From positions 1-64,000 of the forward strand of contig NW_027018176.1 of NCBI RefSeq assembly GCF_032854445.1: a stretch of 64,000 nt of DNA, in the 5' to 3' direction. The DNA comes from Liolophura sinensis. Taxonomy: Eukaryota > Mollusca > Polyplacophora > Chitonida > Chitonidae. The notes under the pieces were generated by a model. It saw only the letters and a program-made list of their open reading frames with translations. It was not told the origin of the DNA and searched no databases. A program made the translations under genes and the position numbers. Positions 9,604 through 22,690 of the stretch are shown in pieces; position 1 is the first letter of the stretch; each line of letters begins with the position of its first letter.

Positions 9604-12190
9604 TAAAAATGCAAAAGTGGAAAAACTGTTCCAGTGCTGCTGGTAAGAGGCTAATCCGACGGTATTTTGTGACGAGAAATCGAATGGTGCAAACCGCGTT
9701 TGCTCTCCGACCAATACTTTTGGCTCTAGTGGCAATTGAATGATCATTTATGTCATAATCACGTGCCCAGCAACGGCTCTTACTCCATGGAAACCAGGGG
9801 AAATTTGCAATTTTTCAACAGCTGCCGATGCCTGGCTCAATTCCGCATCTTTTGGCACCTTACTGAAGTGGGTCAGGTGTTCAGTTGTACGTTTTTACAG
9901 CAGACTGTAATCAAGTACCTTGTGTTTTTTCACGTACAAATGGTGTGGTTTTTCTACTCGTAGATAAATACATTGAGATTGTCTTGCACTTAGAAGTAAG
10001 GCAATTGCTGGGTGAGTTAAATGGGCTTAGCCCAAAGATTTCAGGTCTTCTGGGCTACCGAAGGCACATAACTTATAGTCAAAAGTTGAATATAGTAATG
10101 ACCAGTCGCGATTGTACAGAGTACAGTGTAGCCGGTTTCAATTAACAAAAAGACCAGGCAAAAATGCAAATGTGGAAAAACTGTTCCAGTGCTGCTGGTA
10201 AGAGGCTAATCCGACGTATTTTGTGACGAGAAATCGAATGGTGCAAACCGCGTTGCTCCTCCGACCAATACTTTTGGCTGTAGTGACAAATGAATGATCA
10301 TTTATGTCATAATCACGTGCCCAGCAACGGCTTTTACTCCATGGAAACCAGGGAAATTTGCAATTTTTCAACAGCTGCCGATGCCTGGCTCAATTCCGCA
10401 TCTTTTGGCACCTTACTGAAGTAGGTCAGTGTTCAGTTGTACTTTTTACAGCAGACTGTATCAAGTACCTTGTGTTTTTTACGTACAAATGGTGTGGTTT
10501 TTCTACACGTAGATAAAGACATTGAGATTGTCTTGCACTAAGAAGTAAGGCAATTGCTGGGTGAGTTAAATGGGCCTTAGCCCAAAGATTTCAGGTCTTC
10601 TGGGCTACCGAAGGGCACATAACTTATAGTCAAAAGTTGAATATAGTAATGACCAGTCGCGATTGTACAGAGTTACAGTGTAGCCGATTTCAATTAACAA
10701 AAAGACCAGGCAAAAATGCAAAAGTGGAAAAAACTGTTCCAGTGCTGCTAGTAAGAGGCTAAATGCGACGTATTTTGTGACGAGAAATCGAATGGTGCAA
10801 ACTGCGTTGCTTTCCGACCTATACTTTTGGCTGTAGCGACAATTGAATGATCATTGATGTCATAATCACGTGCCCAGCAACGGCTCTTACTCCATGGAAC
10901 CCAGGGAAATTTGCAATTTTTCAACAGCTGCCGATGCCTGGCTCAATGCCGCATCTTTTGGCACCTTACTGAAGTGGGTCAGTGTTCAGTTGTACTTTTT
11001 ACAGCAGACTGTATCAAGTACCTTGTGTTTTTCACGTACAAATGGTGTGGTTTTTCTACCACGTAGATAAAGACATTGAGATTGTCTTGCACTTAGAAGT
11101 AAGGGCAATGCTGGGTGAGTTAAATGAGCTTAGCCCAAAGATTTGAGGTCTTCTGGGCTACCGAAGGCACATAACTTATAGTCAAAAGTTGAATATAGTA
11201 ATGACCAGTCGCGATTGTACAGAGTACAGTGTAGCCGATTTCAATTAAACAAAAAGACCAGGCAAAAATGCAAATGTGGAAAAACTGTTCCAGTGCTGCT
11301 GGTAAGAGGCTAATCCGACGTATTTTTGTGACGAGAAATCGAATGGTGCAAACCGCGTTGCTCTCCGACCAATACTTTTGGCTGTAGTGACAATTGAATG
11401 ATCATTTATGTCATAATCACGTGCCCAGCAACGGCTCTTACTCCATGGAAACCAGGGAAATTTGCAATTTTTCAACAGCTGCCGATGCCTGGCTCAATTC
11501 CGCATCTTTTGGCACCTTACTGAAGTAGGTCAGTGTTCAGTTGTACTTTTTACAGCAGACTGTATCAAGTACCTTGTGTTTTTTACGTACAAATGTGTGG
11601 TTTTTCTACACGTAGATAAAGACATTGAGATTGTCTTCACTAAGAAGTAAGGGCAATTGCATGGGTGAGTTAAATGGGCTTAGCCCAAAGATTTCAGGTC
11701 TTCTGGGCTACCGAAGGGCACATAACTTATAGTCAAAAGTTGAATAATAGTAATGACCAGTCGCGATTGTACAGAGTACAGTGTAGCCGATTTCAATTAA
11801 CAAAAAGACCAGCAAAAATGCAAAAGTGGAAAAAACTGTTCCAGTGCTGCTAGTAAGAGGCTAATCCGACGTATTTTGTGACGAGAAATCGAATGGTGCA
11901 AACCGCGTTGCTCTCCGACCTATACTTTTGGCTGTAGCGACAATTGAATGATCATTGATGTCATAATCACGTGCACAGCAACGGCTCTTACTCCATGGAA
12001 ACCAGGGATATTTGCAATTTGTCAACAGCTACCGATGCCTGGCCCAATTCCGCATCTTTTGGCACCTTATAAATGTGGGTCAGTGTTTAGTTGTACTTTT
12101 TACAGCAGGACTGTATCAAGTACCATTGTGTTTTTTATGTACAAATGGTCTGGTTTTTTCTACACGTAGATAAAGGACATTGAGATTGTC
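9600..12190. other. Indel-rich patch, probable low-quality assembly
   Basis: Private one-base insertions or deletions occur every 100 bp or so, mostly in homopolymers. Examples: GACGGTATTTTG (9,661), GTCAGGTGTTC (9,876), CTGTAATCAAG (9,909), TTGCTCCTCCG (10,258), GGGCCTTAGCCC (10,576), GAGTTACAG (10,674), ACCACGTAG (11,059), AATAATAGTAATG (11,746), CAGCAGGACTG (12,109) and AAAGGACATTG (12,175). Anchor intervals here are 535, 554, 553, 551, 550 and 553 bp, against 547-551 nearby. The patch starts at a private 16-bp deletion and stops abruptly. The 5-unit counterpart starting near 12,360 is clean. Confidence 0.75.
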
Positions 12191-14799
12191 TTGGACTTAG
12201 AAGTAAGACAATTGCTGGGTGAGTTAAATGGGCTTGGCCCAAAGATTTCAGGTCTTCTGGGCTACCGAAGGGCACATAACTTATAGTCAAAAGTTGAATA
12301 TAGTAATGACCAGTCGCGATTGTACAGAGTACAGTGTAGCCGATTTCAATTAACAAAAAGACCAGGTAAAAATGCAAAAGTGGAAAAACTGTTCCAGTGC
12401 TGCTGGTAAGAGGCTAATCCGACGTATTTTGTGACGAGAAATCGAATGGTGCAAACCGCGTTGCTCTCCGACCAATACTTTTGGCTCTAGTGGCAATTGA
12501 ATGATCATTTATGTCATAATCACGTGCCCAGCAACGGCTCTTACTCCATGGAAACCAGGGAAATTTGCAATTTTTCAACAGCTGCCCGATGCCTGGCTCA
12601 ATTCCGCATCTTTTGGCACCTTACTGAAGTGGGTCAGTGTTCAGTTGTACTTTTTACAGCAGACTGTATCAAGTACCTTGTGTTTTTCACGTACAAATGG
12701 TGTGGTTTTTCTACTCGTAGATAAATACATTGAGATTGTCTTGCACTTAGAAGTAAGGCAATTGCTGGGTGAGTTAAATGGGCTTAGCCCAAAGATTTCA
12801 GGTCTTCTGGGCTACCGAAGGCACATAACTTATAGTCAAAAGTTGAATATAGTAATGACCAGTCGCGATTGTACAGAGTACAGTGTAGCCGGTTTCAATT
12901 AACAAAAAGACCAGGCAAAAATGCAAATGTGGAAAAAACTGTTCCAGTGCTGCTGGTAAGAGGCTAATCCGACGTATTTTGTGACGAGAAATCGAATGGT
13001 GCAAACCGCGTTGCTCTCCGACCAATACTTTTGGCTGTAGTGACAAATGAATGATCATTTATGTCATAATCACGTGCCCAGCAACGGCTTTTACTCCATG
13101 GAAACCAGGGAAATTTGCAATTTTTCAACAGCTGCCGATGCCTGGCTCAATTCCGCATCTTTTGGCACCTTACTGAAGTAGGTCAGTGTTCAGTTGTACT
13201 TTTTACAGCAGACTGTATCAAGTACCTTGTGTTTTTTACGTACAAATGGTGTGGTTTTTCTACACGTAGATAAAGACATTGAGATTGTCTTGCACTAAGA
13301 AGTAAGGCAATTGCTGGGTGAGTTAAATGGGCTTAGCCCAAAGATTTCAGGTCTTCTGGGCTACCGAAGGGCACATAACTTATAGTCAAAAGTTGAATAT
13401 AGTAATGACCAGTCGCGATTGTACAGAGTACAGTGTAGCCGATTTCAATTAACAAAAAGACCAGGCAAAAATGCAAAAGTGGAAAAACTGTTCCAGTGCT
13501 GCTAGTAAGAGGCTAATGCGACGTATTTTGTGACGAGAAATCGAATGGTGCAAACTGCGTTGCTTTCCGACCTATACTTTTGGCTGTAGCGACAATTGAA
13601 TGATCATTGATGTCATAATCACGTGCCCAGCAACGGCTCTTACTCCATGGAAACCAGGGAAATTTGCAATTTTTCAACAGCTGCCGATGCCTGGCTCAAT
13701 GCCGCATCTTTTGGCACCTTACTGAAGTGGGTCAGTGTTCAGTTGTACTTTTTACAGCAGACTGTATCAAGTACCTTGTGTTTTTCACGTACAAATGGTG
13801 TGGTTTTTCTACACGTAGATAAAGACATTGAGATTGTCTTGCACTTAGAAGTAAGGCAATTGCTGGGTGAGTTAAATGAGCTTAGCCCAAAGATTTGAGG
13901 TCTTCTGGGCTACCGAAGGCACATAACTTATAGTCAAAAGTTGAATATAGTAATGACCAGTCGCGATTGTACAGAGTACAGTGTAGCCGATTTCAATTAA
14001 CAAAAAGACCAGGCAAAAATGCAAATGTGGAAAAACTGTTCCAGTGCTGCTGGTAAGAGGCTAATCCGACGTATTTTGTGACGAGAAATCGAATGGTGCA
14101 AACCGCGTTGCTCTCCGACCAATACTTTTGGCTGTAGTGACAATTGAATGATCATTTATGTCATAATCACGTGCACAGCAACGGCTCTTACTCCATGGAA
14201 AACCAGGGAAATTTGCAATTTTCAAACAGCTGCCGATACCTGGCTCAATTCCGCATCTTTTGGCACCTTATTCATGTGGGTCTGTGGTCAGTTGTACTTT
14301 TACAGCAGACTGTATCAAGTACCTTGTGTTTTTTATGTACAAATGGTGTGGTTTTCTACACGTAGATAAAGACATTGAGATTGTCTTGCACTTAGAAGTA
14401 AGGCAATTGCTGGGTGAGTTAAATGAGCTTAGCCCAAAGATTTGACGTCTTCTGGGCTACCGAAGGGCACATAACTTATAGTCAAAAGTTGAATATAGTA
14501 ATGACCAGTCGCGATTGTACAGAGTACAGTGTAGCCGATTTCAATTAACAAAAAGACCAGGCAAAAATGCAAAAGTGGAAAAACTGTTCCAGTGCTGCTA
14601 GTAGGAGGCTAATGCGACGTATTTTGTGACGAGAAATCGAATGGTGCAAACCGCGTTGCTCTCCGACCTATACTTTTGGCTGTAGCGACAATTCAATGAT
14701 CATTGATATCATAATCACGTGCACAGCAACGGCTCTTACTCCATGGAAACCAGGGATATTTGCAATTTGTCAACAGCTGCCGATGCCTGGCCCAATTCC

Positions 14800-17655
14800 G
14801 CATCTTTTGGCACCTTATAAATGTGGGTCAGTGTTTAGTTGTACTTTTTACAGCAGACTGTATCAAGTACCTTGTGTTTTTTATGTACAAATGGTCTGGT
14901 TTTTCTACACGTAGATAAAGACATTGAGATTGTCTTGGACTTAGAAGTAAGGCAATTGCTGGGTGAGTTAAATGGGCTGAGCCCAAAGATTTGACGTCTT
15001 CTGGGCTACCGAAGGGCACATAACTTATAGTCAAAAGTTGAATATAGTAATGACCAGTCGCGATTGTACAGAGTACAGTGTAGCCGGTTTCAATTAACAA
15101 AAAGACCAGGCAAAAATGCAAATGTGGAAAAACTGTTCCAGTGCTGCTGGTAAGAGTCCAATCCGACGTATTTTGTGACGAAAAATCGAATGGTGCAAAC
15201 CGCGTTTCTCTCCGACCAATACTTTTGGCTGTAGTGACAATTGAATGATCATTTATGTCATAATCACGTGCACAGCAACGGCTCTTACTCCATGGAAACC
15301 AGGGAAATTTGCAATTTTTCAACAGCTGCCGATACCTGGCTCAATTCCGCATCTTTTGGCACCTTATTCATGTGGGTCTGTGGTCAGTTGTACTTTTACA
15401 GCAGACTGTATCAAGTACCTTGTGTTTTTTATGTACAAATGGTGTGGTTTTCTACACGTAGATAAAGACATTGAGATTGTCTTGCACTTAGAAGTAAGGC
15501 AATTGCTGGGTGAGTTAAATGAGCTTAGCCCAAAGATTTGACGTCTTCTGGGCTACCGAAGGGCACATAACTTATAGTCAAAAGTTGAATATAGTAATGA
15601 CCAGTCGCGATTGTACAGAGTACAGTGTAGCCGATTTCAATTAACAAAAAGACCAGGCAAAAATGCAAAATTGGCAAAATTTTTCCAGTGCTGCTGGTAA
15701 GAGGCTAATCCGACGTATTTTGTGACGAGAAATCGAATGGTGCAAACCGCGTTGCTCTCCGACCAATACTTTTGGCTGTAGTGACAAATGAATGATCATT
15801 TATGTCATAATCACGTGCCCAGCAACGGCTCTTACTCCATGGAAACCAGGGAAATTTGCAATTTTTCAACAGCTGCCGATGCCTGGCTCAATTCCGCATC
15901 TTTTGGCACCTTACTGAAGTAGGTCAGTGTTCAGTTGTACTTTTTACAGCAGACTGTATCAAGTACCTTGTGTTTTTTACGTACAAATGGTGTGGTTTTT
16001 CTACACGTAGATATAGACATTGAGATTGTCTTGCACTAAGAAGTAAGGCAATTGCTGGGTGAGTTAAATGGGCTTAGCCCAAAGATTTCAGGTCTTCTGG
16101 GCTACCGAAGAGCACATAACTTATAGTAAAAAGTTGAATATAGTAATGACCAGTCGCGATTGTACAGAGTACAGTGTAGCCGATTTCAATTAACAAAAAG
16201 ACCAGGCAAAAATGCAAAAGTGGAAAAACTGTTCCAGTGCTGCTAGTAAGAGGCTAATGCGACGTATTTTGTGACGAGAAATCGAATGGTGCAAACTGCG
16301 TTGCTTTCCGACCTATACTTTTGGCTGTAGCGACAATTGAATGATCATTGATGTCATAATCACGTGCCCAGCAACGGCTCTTACTCCATGGAAACCAGAG
16401 AAATTTGCAATTTTTCAACAGCTGCCGATGCCTGGCTCAATTCCGCATCTTTTGGCACCTTACTGAAGTGGGTCAGTGTTCAGTTGTATTTTTTACAGCA
16501 GACTGTATCAAGTACCTTGTGTTTTTCACGTACAAATGGTGTGGTTTTTCTACACGTAGATAAAGACATTGAGATTGTCTTGCACTAAGAAGTAAGGCAA
16601 TTGCTGGGTGAGTTAAATGGGCTTAGCCCAAAGATTTCAGGTCTTCTGGGCTACCGAAGGGCACATAACTTATAGTCAAAAGTTGAATATAGTAATGACC
16701 AGTCGCGATTGTACAGAGTACAGTGTAGCCGATTTCAATTAACAAAAAGACCAGGCAAAAATGCAAAAGTGGAAAAACTGTTCCAGTGCTGCTAGTAAGA
16801 GGCTAATGCGACGTATTTTGTGACGAGAAATCGAATGGTGCAAACTGCGTTGCTCTCCGACCTATACTTTTGGCTGTAGCGACAATTGAATGATCATTGA
16901 TGTCATAATCACGTGCACAGCAACGGCTCTTACTCCATGGAAACCAGGGATATTTGCAATTTTTTTAACAGCTGCCGATGCCTGGCCCAATTCCGCATCT
17001 TTTGGCACCTTATAAATGTGGGTCAGTGTTTAGTTGTACTTTTTACAGCAGACTGTATCAAGTACCTTGTGTTTTTTATGTACAAATGGTCTGGTTTTTC
17101 TACACGTAGATAAAGACATTGAGATTGTCTTGGACTTAGAAGTAAGGCAATTGCTGGGTGAGTTAAATGGGCTGAGCCCAAAGATTTGACGTCTTCTGGG
17201 CTACCGAAGGGCACATAACTTATAGTCAAAAGTTGAATATAGTAATGACCAGTCGCGATTGTACAGAGTACAGTGTAGCCGGTTTCAATTAACAAAAAGA
17301 CCAGGCAAAAATGCAAATGTGGAAAAACTGTTCCAGTGCTGCTGGTAAGAGTCCAATCCGACGTATTTTGTGACGAAAAATCGAATGGTGCAAACCGCGT
17401 TTCTCTCCGACCAATACTTTTGGCTGTAGTGACAATTGAATGATCATTTATGTCATAATCACGTGCACAGCAACGGCTCTTACTCCATGGAAACCAGGGA
17501 AATTTGCAATTTTTCAACAGCTGCCGATACCTGGCTCAATTCCGCATCTTTTGGCACCTTATTCATGTGGGTCTGTGGTCAGTTGTACTTTTACAGCAGA
17601 CTGTATCAAGTACCTTGTGTTTTTTATGTACAAATGGTGTGGTTTTCTACACGTT
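14800..17655. repeat. Four-unit-shift (2,195 bp) segmental match
   Basis: The stretch from about 14,800 to 15,460 is repeated at about 16,995-17,655 with a shift of 2,195 bp. Markers are GGGCTGAGCCC, GAGTCCAATCCG with GACGAAAAATCG, GCGTTTCTCTCC, and TTCATGTGGGTCTGTGG. The match ends near 17,653, where the second copy reads CACGTTGATAAAG instead of CACGTAGATAAAG. Confidence 0.82.
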
Positions 17656-20600
17656 GATAAAGACATTGAGATTGTCTTGCACTTAGAAGTAAGACAATTG
17701 CTGGGTGAGTTAAATGGGCTTAGCCCAAAGATTTGACGTCTTCTGGGCTACCGAAGGGCACATAACTTATAGTCAAAAGTTGAATATAGTAATGACCAGT
17801 CGCGATTGTACAGAGTACAGTGTAGCCGATTTCAATTAACAAAAAGACCAGGTAAAAATGCAAAATTGGAAAAACTGTTCCAGTGCTGCTGTTAAGAGGC
17901 TAATCCGACGTATTTTGTGACGAGAAATCGAATGGTGCAAACCGCGTTGCTCTCCGACCAATACTTTTGGCTGTAGTGACAATTGAATGATCATTTAATT
18001 CATAATCACGTGCCCGACAACGGCTCTTACTCCATGGAAACCAGGGAAATTTGCAATTTTTCAACAGCTGCCGATGCCTGGCTCAATTCCGAATCTTTTG
18101 GCACCTTACTGAAGTGGGTCAGAGTTCAGTTGTACTTTTTACAGCAGACTGTATCAAGTACCTTTTTTTTTTATGTACAAATGGTGTGGTTTTTCTACAC
18201 GTAGATAAAGACATTGAGATTGTCTTGCACTTAGAAGTAAGGCAATTGCTGGGTGAGTTAAATGGGCTTAGCCCAAAGATTTGACGTCTTCTGGGCTACC
18301 GAAGGGCACATAACTTATAGTCAAAAGTTGAATATAGTAATGACCAGTCGCGATTGTACAGAGTACAGTGTAGCCGATTTCAATTAACAAAAAGACCAGG
18401 CAAAAATGCAAAGTTGGCAAAATTGTTCCAGTGCTGCTGGTAAGAGGCTAATCCGACGTATTTTGTGACGAGAAATCGAATGGTGCAAACCGCGTTGCTC
18501 TCTGACGAATACTTTCGGCTGTAGTGACAATTGAATGATCATTGATGTCATAATCACGTGCCCAGCAACGGCTCTTACTCCATGGAAACCAGGGAAATTT
18601 GCAATTTTTCAACAGCTGCCGATGCCTGGCTCAATTCCGCATCTTTTGGCACCTTACGGAAGTAGGTCAGTGTTCAGTTGTACTTTTTACAGCAGACTGT
18701 ATTAAGTACCTTGTGTTTTTTATGTACAAATGGTGTGGTTTTTCTACACGTAGATAAAGACATTGAGATTGTCTTGCACTTAGAAGTAAGGCAATTGCTG
18801 GGTGAGTTAAATGGGCTTAGCCCAAAGATTTGACGTCTTCTGGGCTACCGAAGGGCACATAACTTATAGTAAAAAGTTGAATATAGTAATGACCAGTCGC
18901 GATTGTACAGAGTACAGTGTAGCCGGTTTCAATTAACAAAAAGACCAGGCAAAAATGCAAATGTGGAAAAACTGTTCCAATGCTGCTGGTAAGAGTCCAA
19001 TCCGACGTATTTTGTGACGAGAAATCGAATGGTGCAAACCGCGTTTCTCTCCGACCAATACTTTTGGCCGTAGTGACAATTGAATGATCATTTATGTCAT
19101 AATCACGTGCACAGCAACGGCTCTTACTCCATGGAAACCAGGGAAATTTGCAATTTTTCAACAGCTGCCGATACCTGGCTCAATTCCGCATCTTTTGGCA
19201 CCTTATTCATGTGGGTCTGTGGTCAGTTGTACTTTTACAGCAGACTGTATCAAGTACCTTGTGTTTTTTATGTACAAATGGTGTGGTTTTTCTACACGTT
19301 GATAAAGACATTGAGATTGTCTTGCACTTAGAAGTAAGACAATTGCTGGGTGAGTTAAATGGGCTTAGCCCAAAGATTTGACGTCTTCTGGGCTACCGAA
19401 GGGCACATAACTTATAGTCAAAAGTTGAATATAGTAATGACCAGTCGCGATTGTACAGAGTACAGTGTAGCCGATTTCAATTAACAAAAAGACCAGGCAA
19501 AAATGCAAAGTTGGCAAAATTGTTCCAGTGCTGCTGGTAAGAGGCTAATCCGACGTATTTTGTGACGAGAAATCGAATGGTGCAAACCGCGTTGCTCTCT
19601 GACCAATACTTTTGGCTGTAGTGACAATTGAATGATCATTTATGTCATAATCACGTGCCCAGCAACGGCTCTTACTCCATGGAAACCAGGGAAATTTGCA
19701 ATTTTTCAACAGCTGCCGATGCCTGGCTCAATTCCGCATCTTTTGGCACCTTACGGAAGTAGGTCAGTGTTCAGTTGTACTTTTTACAGCAGACTGTATT
19801 AAGTACCTTGTGTTTTTTATGTACAAATGGTGTGGTTTTTCTACACGTAGATAAAGACATTGAGATTGTCTTGCACTTAGAAGTAAGGCAATTGCTGGGT
19901 GAGTTAAATGGGCTTAGCCCAAAGATTTGACGTCTTCTGGGCTACCGAAGGGCACATAACTTATAGTCAAAAGTTGAATATAGTAATGACCAGTCGCGAT
20001 TGTACAGAGTACAGTGTAGCCGGTTTCAATTAACAAAAAGACCAGGCAAAAATGCAAATGTGGAAAAACTGTTCCAGTGCTGCTGGTAAGAGGCTAATCC
20101 GACGTATTTTGTGACGAGAAATCGAATGGTGCAAACCGCGTTGCTCTCCGACCATTACTTTTGGCTGTAGTGACAAATGAATGATCATTTATGTCATAAT
20201 CACGTGCCCAGCAACGGCTCTTACTCCATGGAAACCAGGGAAATTTGCAATTTTTCAACAGCTGCCGATGCCTGGATCAATTCCGCATCTTTTGGCACCT
20301 TACTGAAGTAGGTCAGTGTTCAGTTGTACTTTTTACAGCAGACTGTATCAAGTACCTTGTGTTTTTTATGTACAAATGGTGTGGTTTTTCTACACGTAGA
20401 TAAAGACATTGAGATTGTCTTGCACTAAGAAGTAAGACAATTGCTGGGTGAGTTAAATGGGCTTAGCCCAAAGATTTCAGGTCTTCTGGGCTACCGAAGG
20501 GCACATAACTTATAGTCAAAAGTTGAATATAGTAATGACCAGTCGCGATTGTACAGAGTACAGTGTAGCCGATTTCAATTAACAAAAAGACCAGGCAAAA

Positions 20601-22690
20601 ATGCAAAAGTGGAAAAACTGTTCCAGTGCTGCTAGTAAGAGGCTAATGCGACGTATTTTGTGACGAGAAATCGAATGGTGCAAACTGCGTTGCTCTCCGA
20701 CCTATACTTTTGGCTGTAGCGACAATTCAATGATCATTGATGTCATAATCACGTGCACAGCAACGGCTCTTACTCCATGGAAACCATGGATATTTGCAAT
20801 TTGTCAACAGCTGCCGATGCCTGGCCCAATTCCGCATCTTTTGGCACCTTATAAATGTGGGTCAGTGTTTAGTTGTACTTTTTACAGCAGACTGTATCAA
20901 GTACCTTGTGTTTTTATGTACAAATGGTGTGGTTTTCTACACGTTGATAAAGACATTGAGATTGTCTTGCACTTAGAAGTAAGACAATTGCTGGGTGAGT
21001 TAAATGGGCTTAGCCCAAAGATTTGACGTCTTCTGGGCTACCGAAGGGCACATAACTTATAGTCAAAAGTTGAATATAGTAATGACCAGTCGCGATTGTA
21101 CAGAGTACAGTGTAGCCGATTTCAATTAACAAAAAGACCAGGTAAAAATGCAAAATTGGAAAAACTGTTCCAGTGCTGCTGTTAAGAGGCTAATCCGACG
21201 TATTTTGTGACGAGAAATCGAATGGTGCAAACCGCGTTGCTCTCCGACCAATACTTTTGGCTGTAGTGACAATTGAATGATCATTTAATTCATAATCACG
21301 TGCCCGACAACGGCTCTTACTCCATGGAAACCAGGGAAATTTGCAATTTTTCAACAGCTGCCGATGCCTGGCTCAATTCCGAATCTTTTGGCACCTTACT
21401 GAAGTGGTCAGAGTTCAGTTGTACTTTTTACAGCAGACTGTATCAAGTACCTTTTTTTTTTATGTGCAAATGGTGTGGTTTTTCTACACGTAGATAAAGA
21501 CATTGAGATTGTCTTGCACTTAGAAGTAAGGCAATTGCTGGGTGAGTTAAATGGGCTTAGCCCAAAGATTTGACGTCTTCTGGGCTACCGAAGGGCACAT
21601 AACTTATAGTCAAAAGTTGAATATAGTAATGACCAGTCGCGATTGTACAGAGTACAGTGTAGCCGATTTCAATTAACAAAAAGACCAGGCAAAAATGCAA
21701 AGTTGGCAAAATTGTTCCAGTGCTGCTGGTAAGAGGCTAATCCGACGTATTTTGTGACGAGAAATCGAATGGTGCAAACCGCGTTGCTCTCCGACCAATA
21801 CTTTTGGCTGTAGTGACAATTGAATGATCATTTATGTCATAATCACGTGCACAGCAACGGGCTCTTACTCCATGGAAACCAGGGAAATTTGCAATTTTTC
21901 AACAGCTGCCGATGCCTGGCTCAATTCCGCATCTTTTGGCACCTTACGGAAGTAGGTCAGTGTTCAGTTGTACTTTTAACAGCAGACTGTATCAAGTACC
22001 TTGTGTTTTTTATGTACAAATGGTGTGGTTTTTTCTACACGTAGATAAAGACATTGAGATTGTCTTGCACTTAGAAGTAAGGCAATTGCTGGGTGAGTTA
22101 AATGGGCTTAGCCCAAAGATTTGACGTCTTCTGGGCTACCGAAGGGCACATAACTTATAGTCAAAAGTTGAATATAGTAATGACCAGTCGCGATTGTACA
22201 GAGTACAGTGTAGCCGGTTTCAATTAACAAAAAGACCAGGCAAAAATGCAAATGTGGAAAAACTGTTCCAGTGCTGCTGGTAAGAGTCCAATCCGACGTA
22301 TTTTGTGACGAGAAATCGAATGGTGCAAACCGCGTTTCTCTCCGACCAATACTTTTGGCTGTAGTGACAATTGAATGATCATTTATGTCATAATCACGTG
22401 CACAGCAACGGCTCTTACTCCATGGAAACCAGGGAAATTTGCAATTTTTCAACAGCTGCCGATACCTGGCTCAATTCCGCATCTTTTGGCACCTTATTCA
22501 TGTGGGTCTGTGTCAGTTGTACTTTTTACAGCAGACTGTATCAAGTACCTTGTGTTTTTTATGTACAAATGGTGTGGTTTTCTACACGTAGATAAAGACA
22601 TTGAGATTGTCTTGCACTTAGAAGTAAGGCAATTGCTGGGTGAGTTAAATGAGCTTAGCCCAAAGATTTGACGTCTTCTGGGCTACCGAA
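17640..22690. repeat. Six-unit (about 3.29 kb) duplicated block
   Basis: The CACGTTGATAAAG variant occurs near 17,652, 19,298 and 20,941. The AATTCATAATCACG with GTGCCCGACAAC variant occurs near 17,997 and 21,287. The unit with a TACC-T(n)-ATGT run occurs near 18,160 and 21,450. Units anchored at 19,104 and 22,395 also match. The shift is 3,290 bp, equal to six units. The third CACGTTGAT copy, at a three-unit shift, suggests an older internal step. The right copy has a few private indels, for example GAAGTGGTCAGAG near 21,404. Confidence 0.78.
20727..20740. other. 14-bp perfect palindrome next to the anchor
   Basis: TCAATGATCATTGA is fully self-complementary. All but a few variant units keep the inner 10-bp palindrome AATGATCATT. 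Units that combine the TTCAATG and CATTGATG alleles (for example near 14,693, 20,727, 27,861, 34,444, 38,847, 50,376, 55,860 and 57,459) extend it to 12-14 bp. It lies about 15 bp before CACGTG. Confidence 0.75.

Larger units (their letters stand above)
8660..14140. repeat. Five-unit (about 2.75 kb) tandem duplication
   Basis: Units anchored at 8,676-10,867 correspond in order to those anchored at 11,418-13,620. Linked markers are the CTTC-CACTAAG motif, GGGATATTTGCAATTTGTC (near 9,264 and 12,007), CTCTAGTGGCAATTG (near 9,725 and 12,484), GGCTTTTACTCC (near 10,329 and 13,086) and CTCAATGCCGCATC (near 10,943 and 13,696). The 2.74-2.76 kb shift equals five units. Most of the first copy, and the start of the second, lie in an indel-rich patch, so whether the duplication is real or an assembly artefact is uncertain. 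Confidence 0.8.

Noticed and set aside
9600-12190. A hypermutated or editing-targeted segment
   Set aside because: The changes are almost all one-base indels in or near homopolymers with abrupt edges, which fits sequencing or assembly error better than a substitution-based process.
14828-15322. Open frame of 164 codons on the minus strand, repeated at 17,023-17,517, as a possible gene
   Set aside because: It lies wholly within satellite units, recurs only because the block is duplicated, and is broken by stops or indels in most other units. I recognise no domain.
18160-18175. Long T run (near 18,164 and 21,452) as a poly(A)/retroposon tail or terminator
   Set aside because: It is a variant of the T run present in every unit just before ATGTACAAATGG, and it is shared by two duplicated units.
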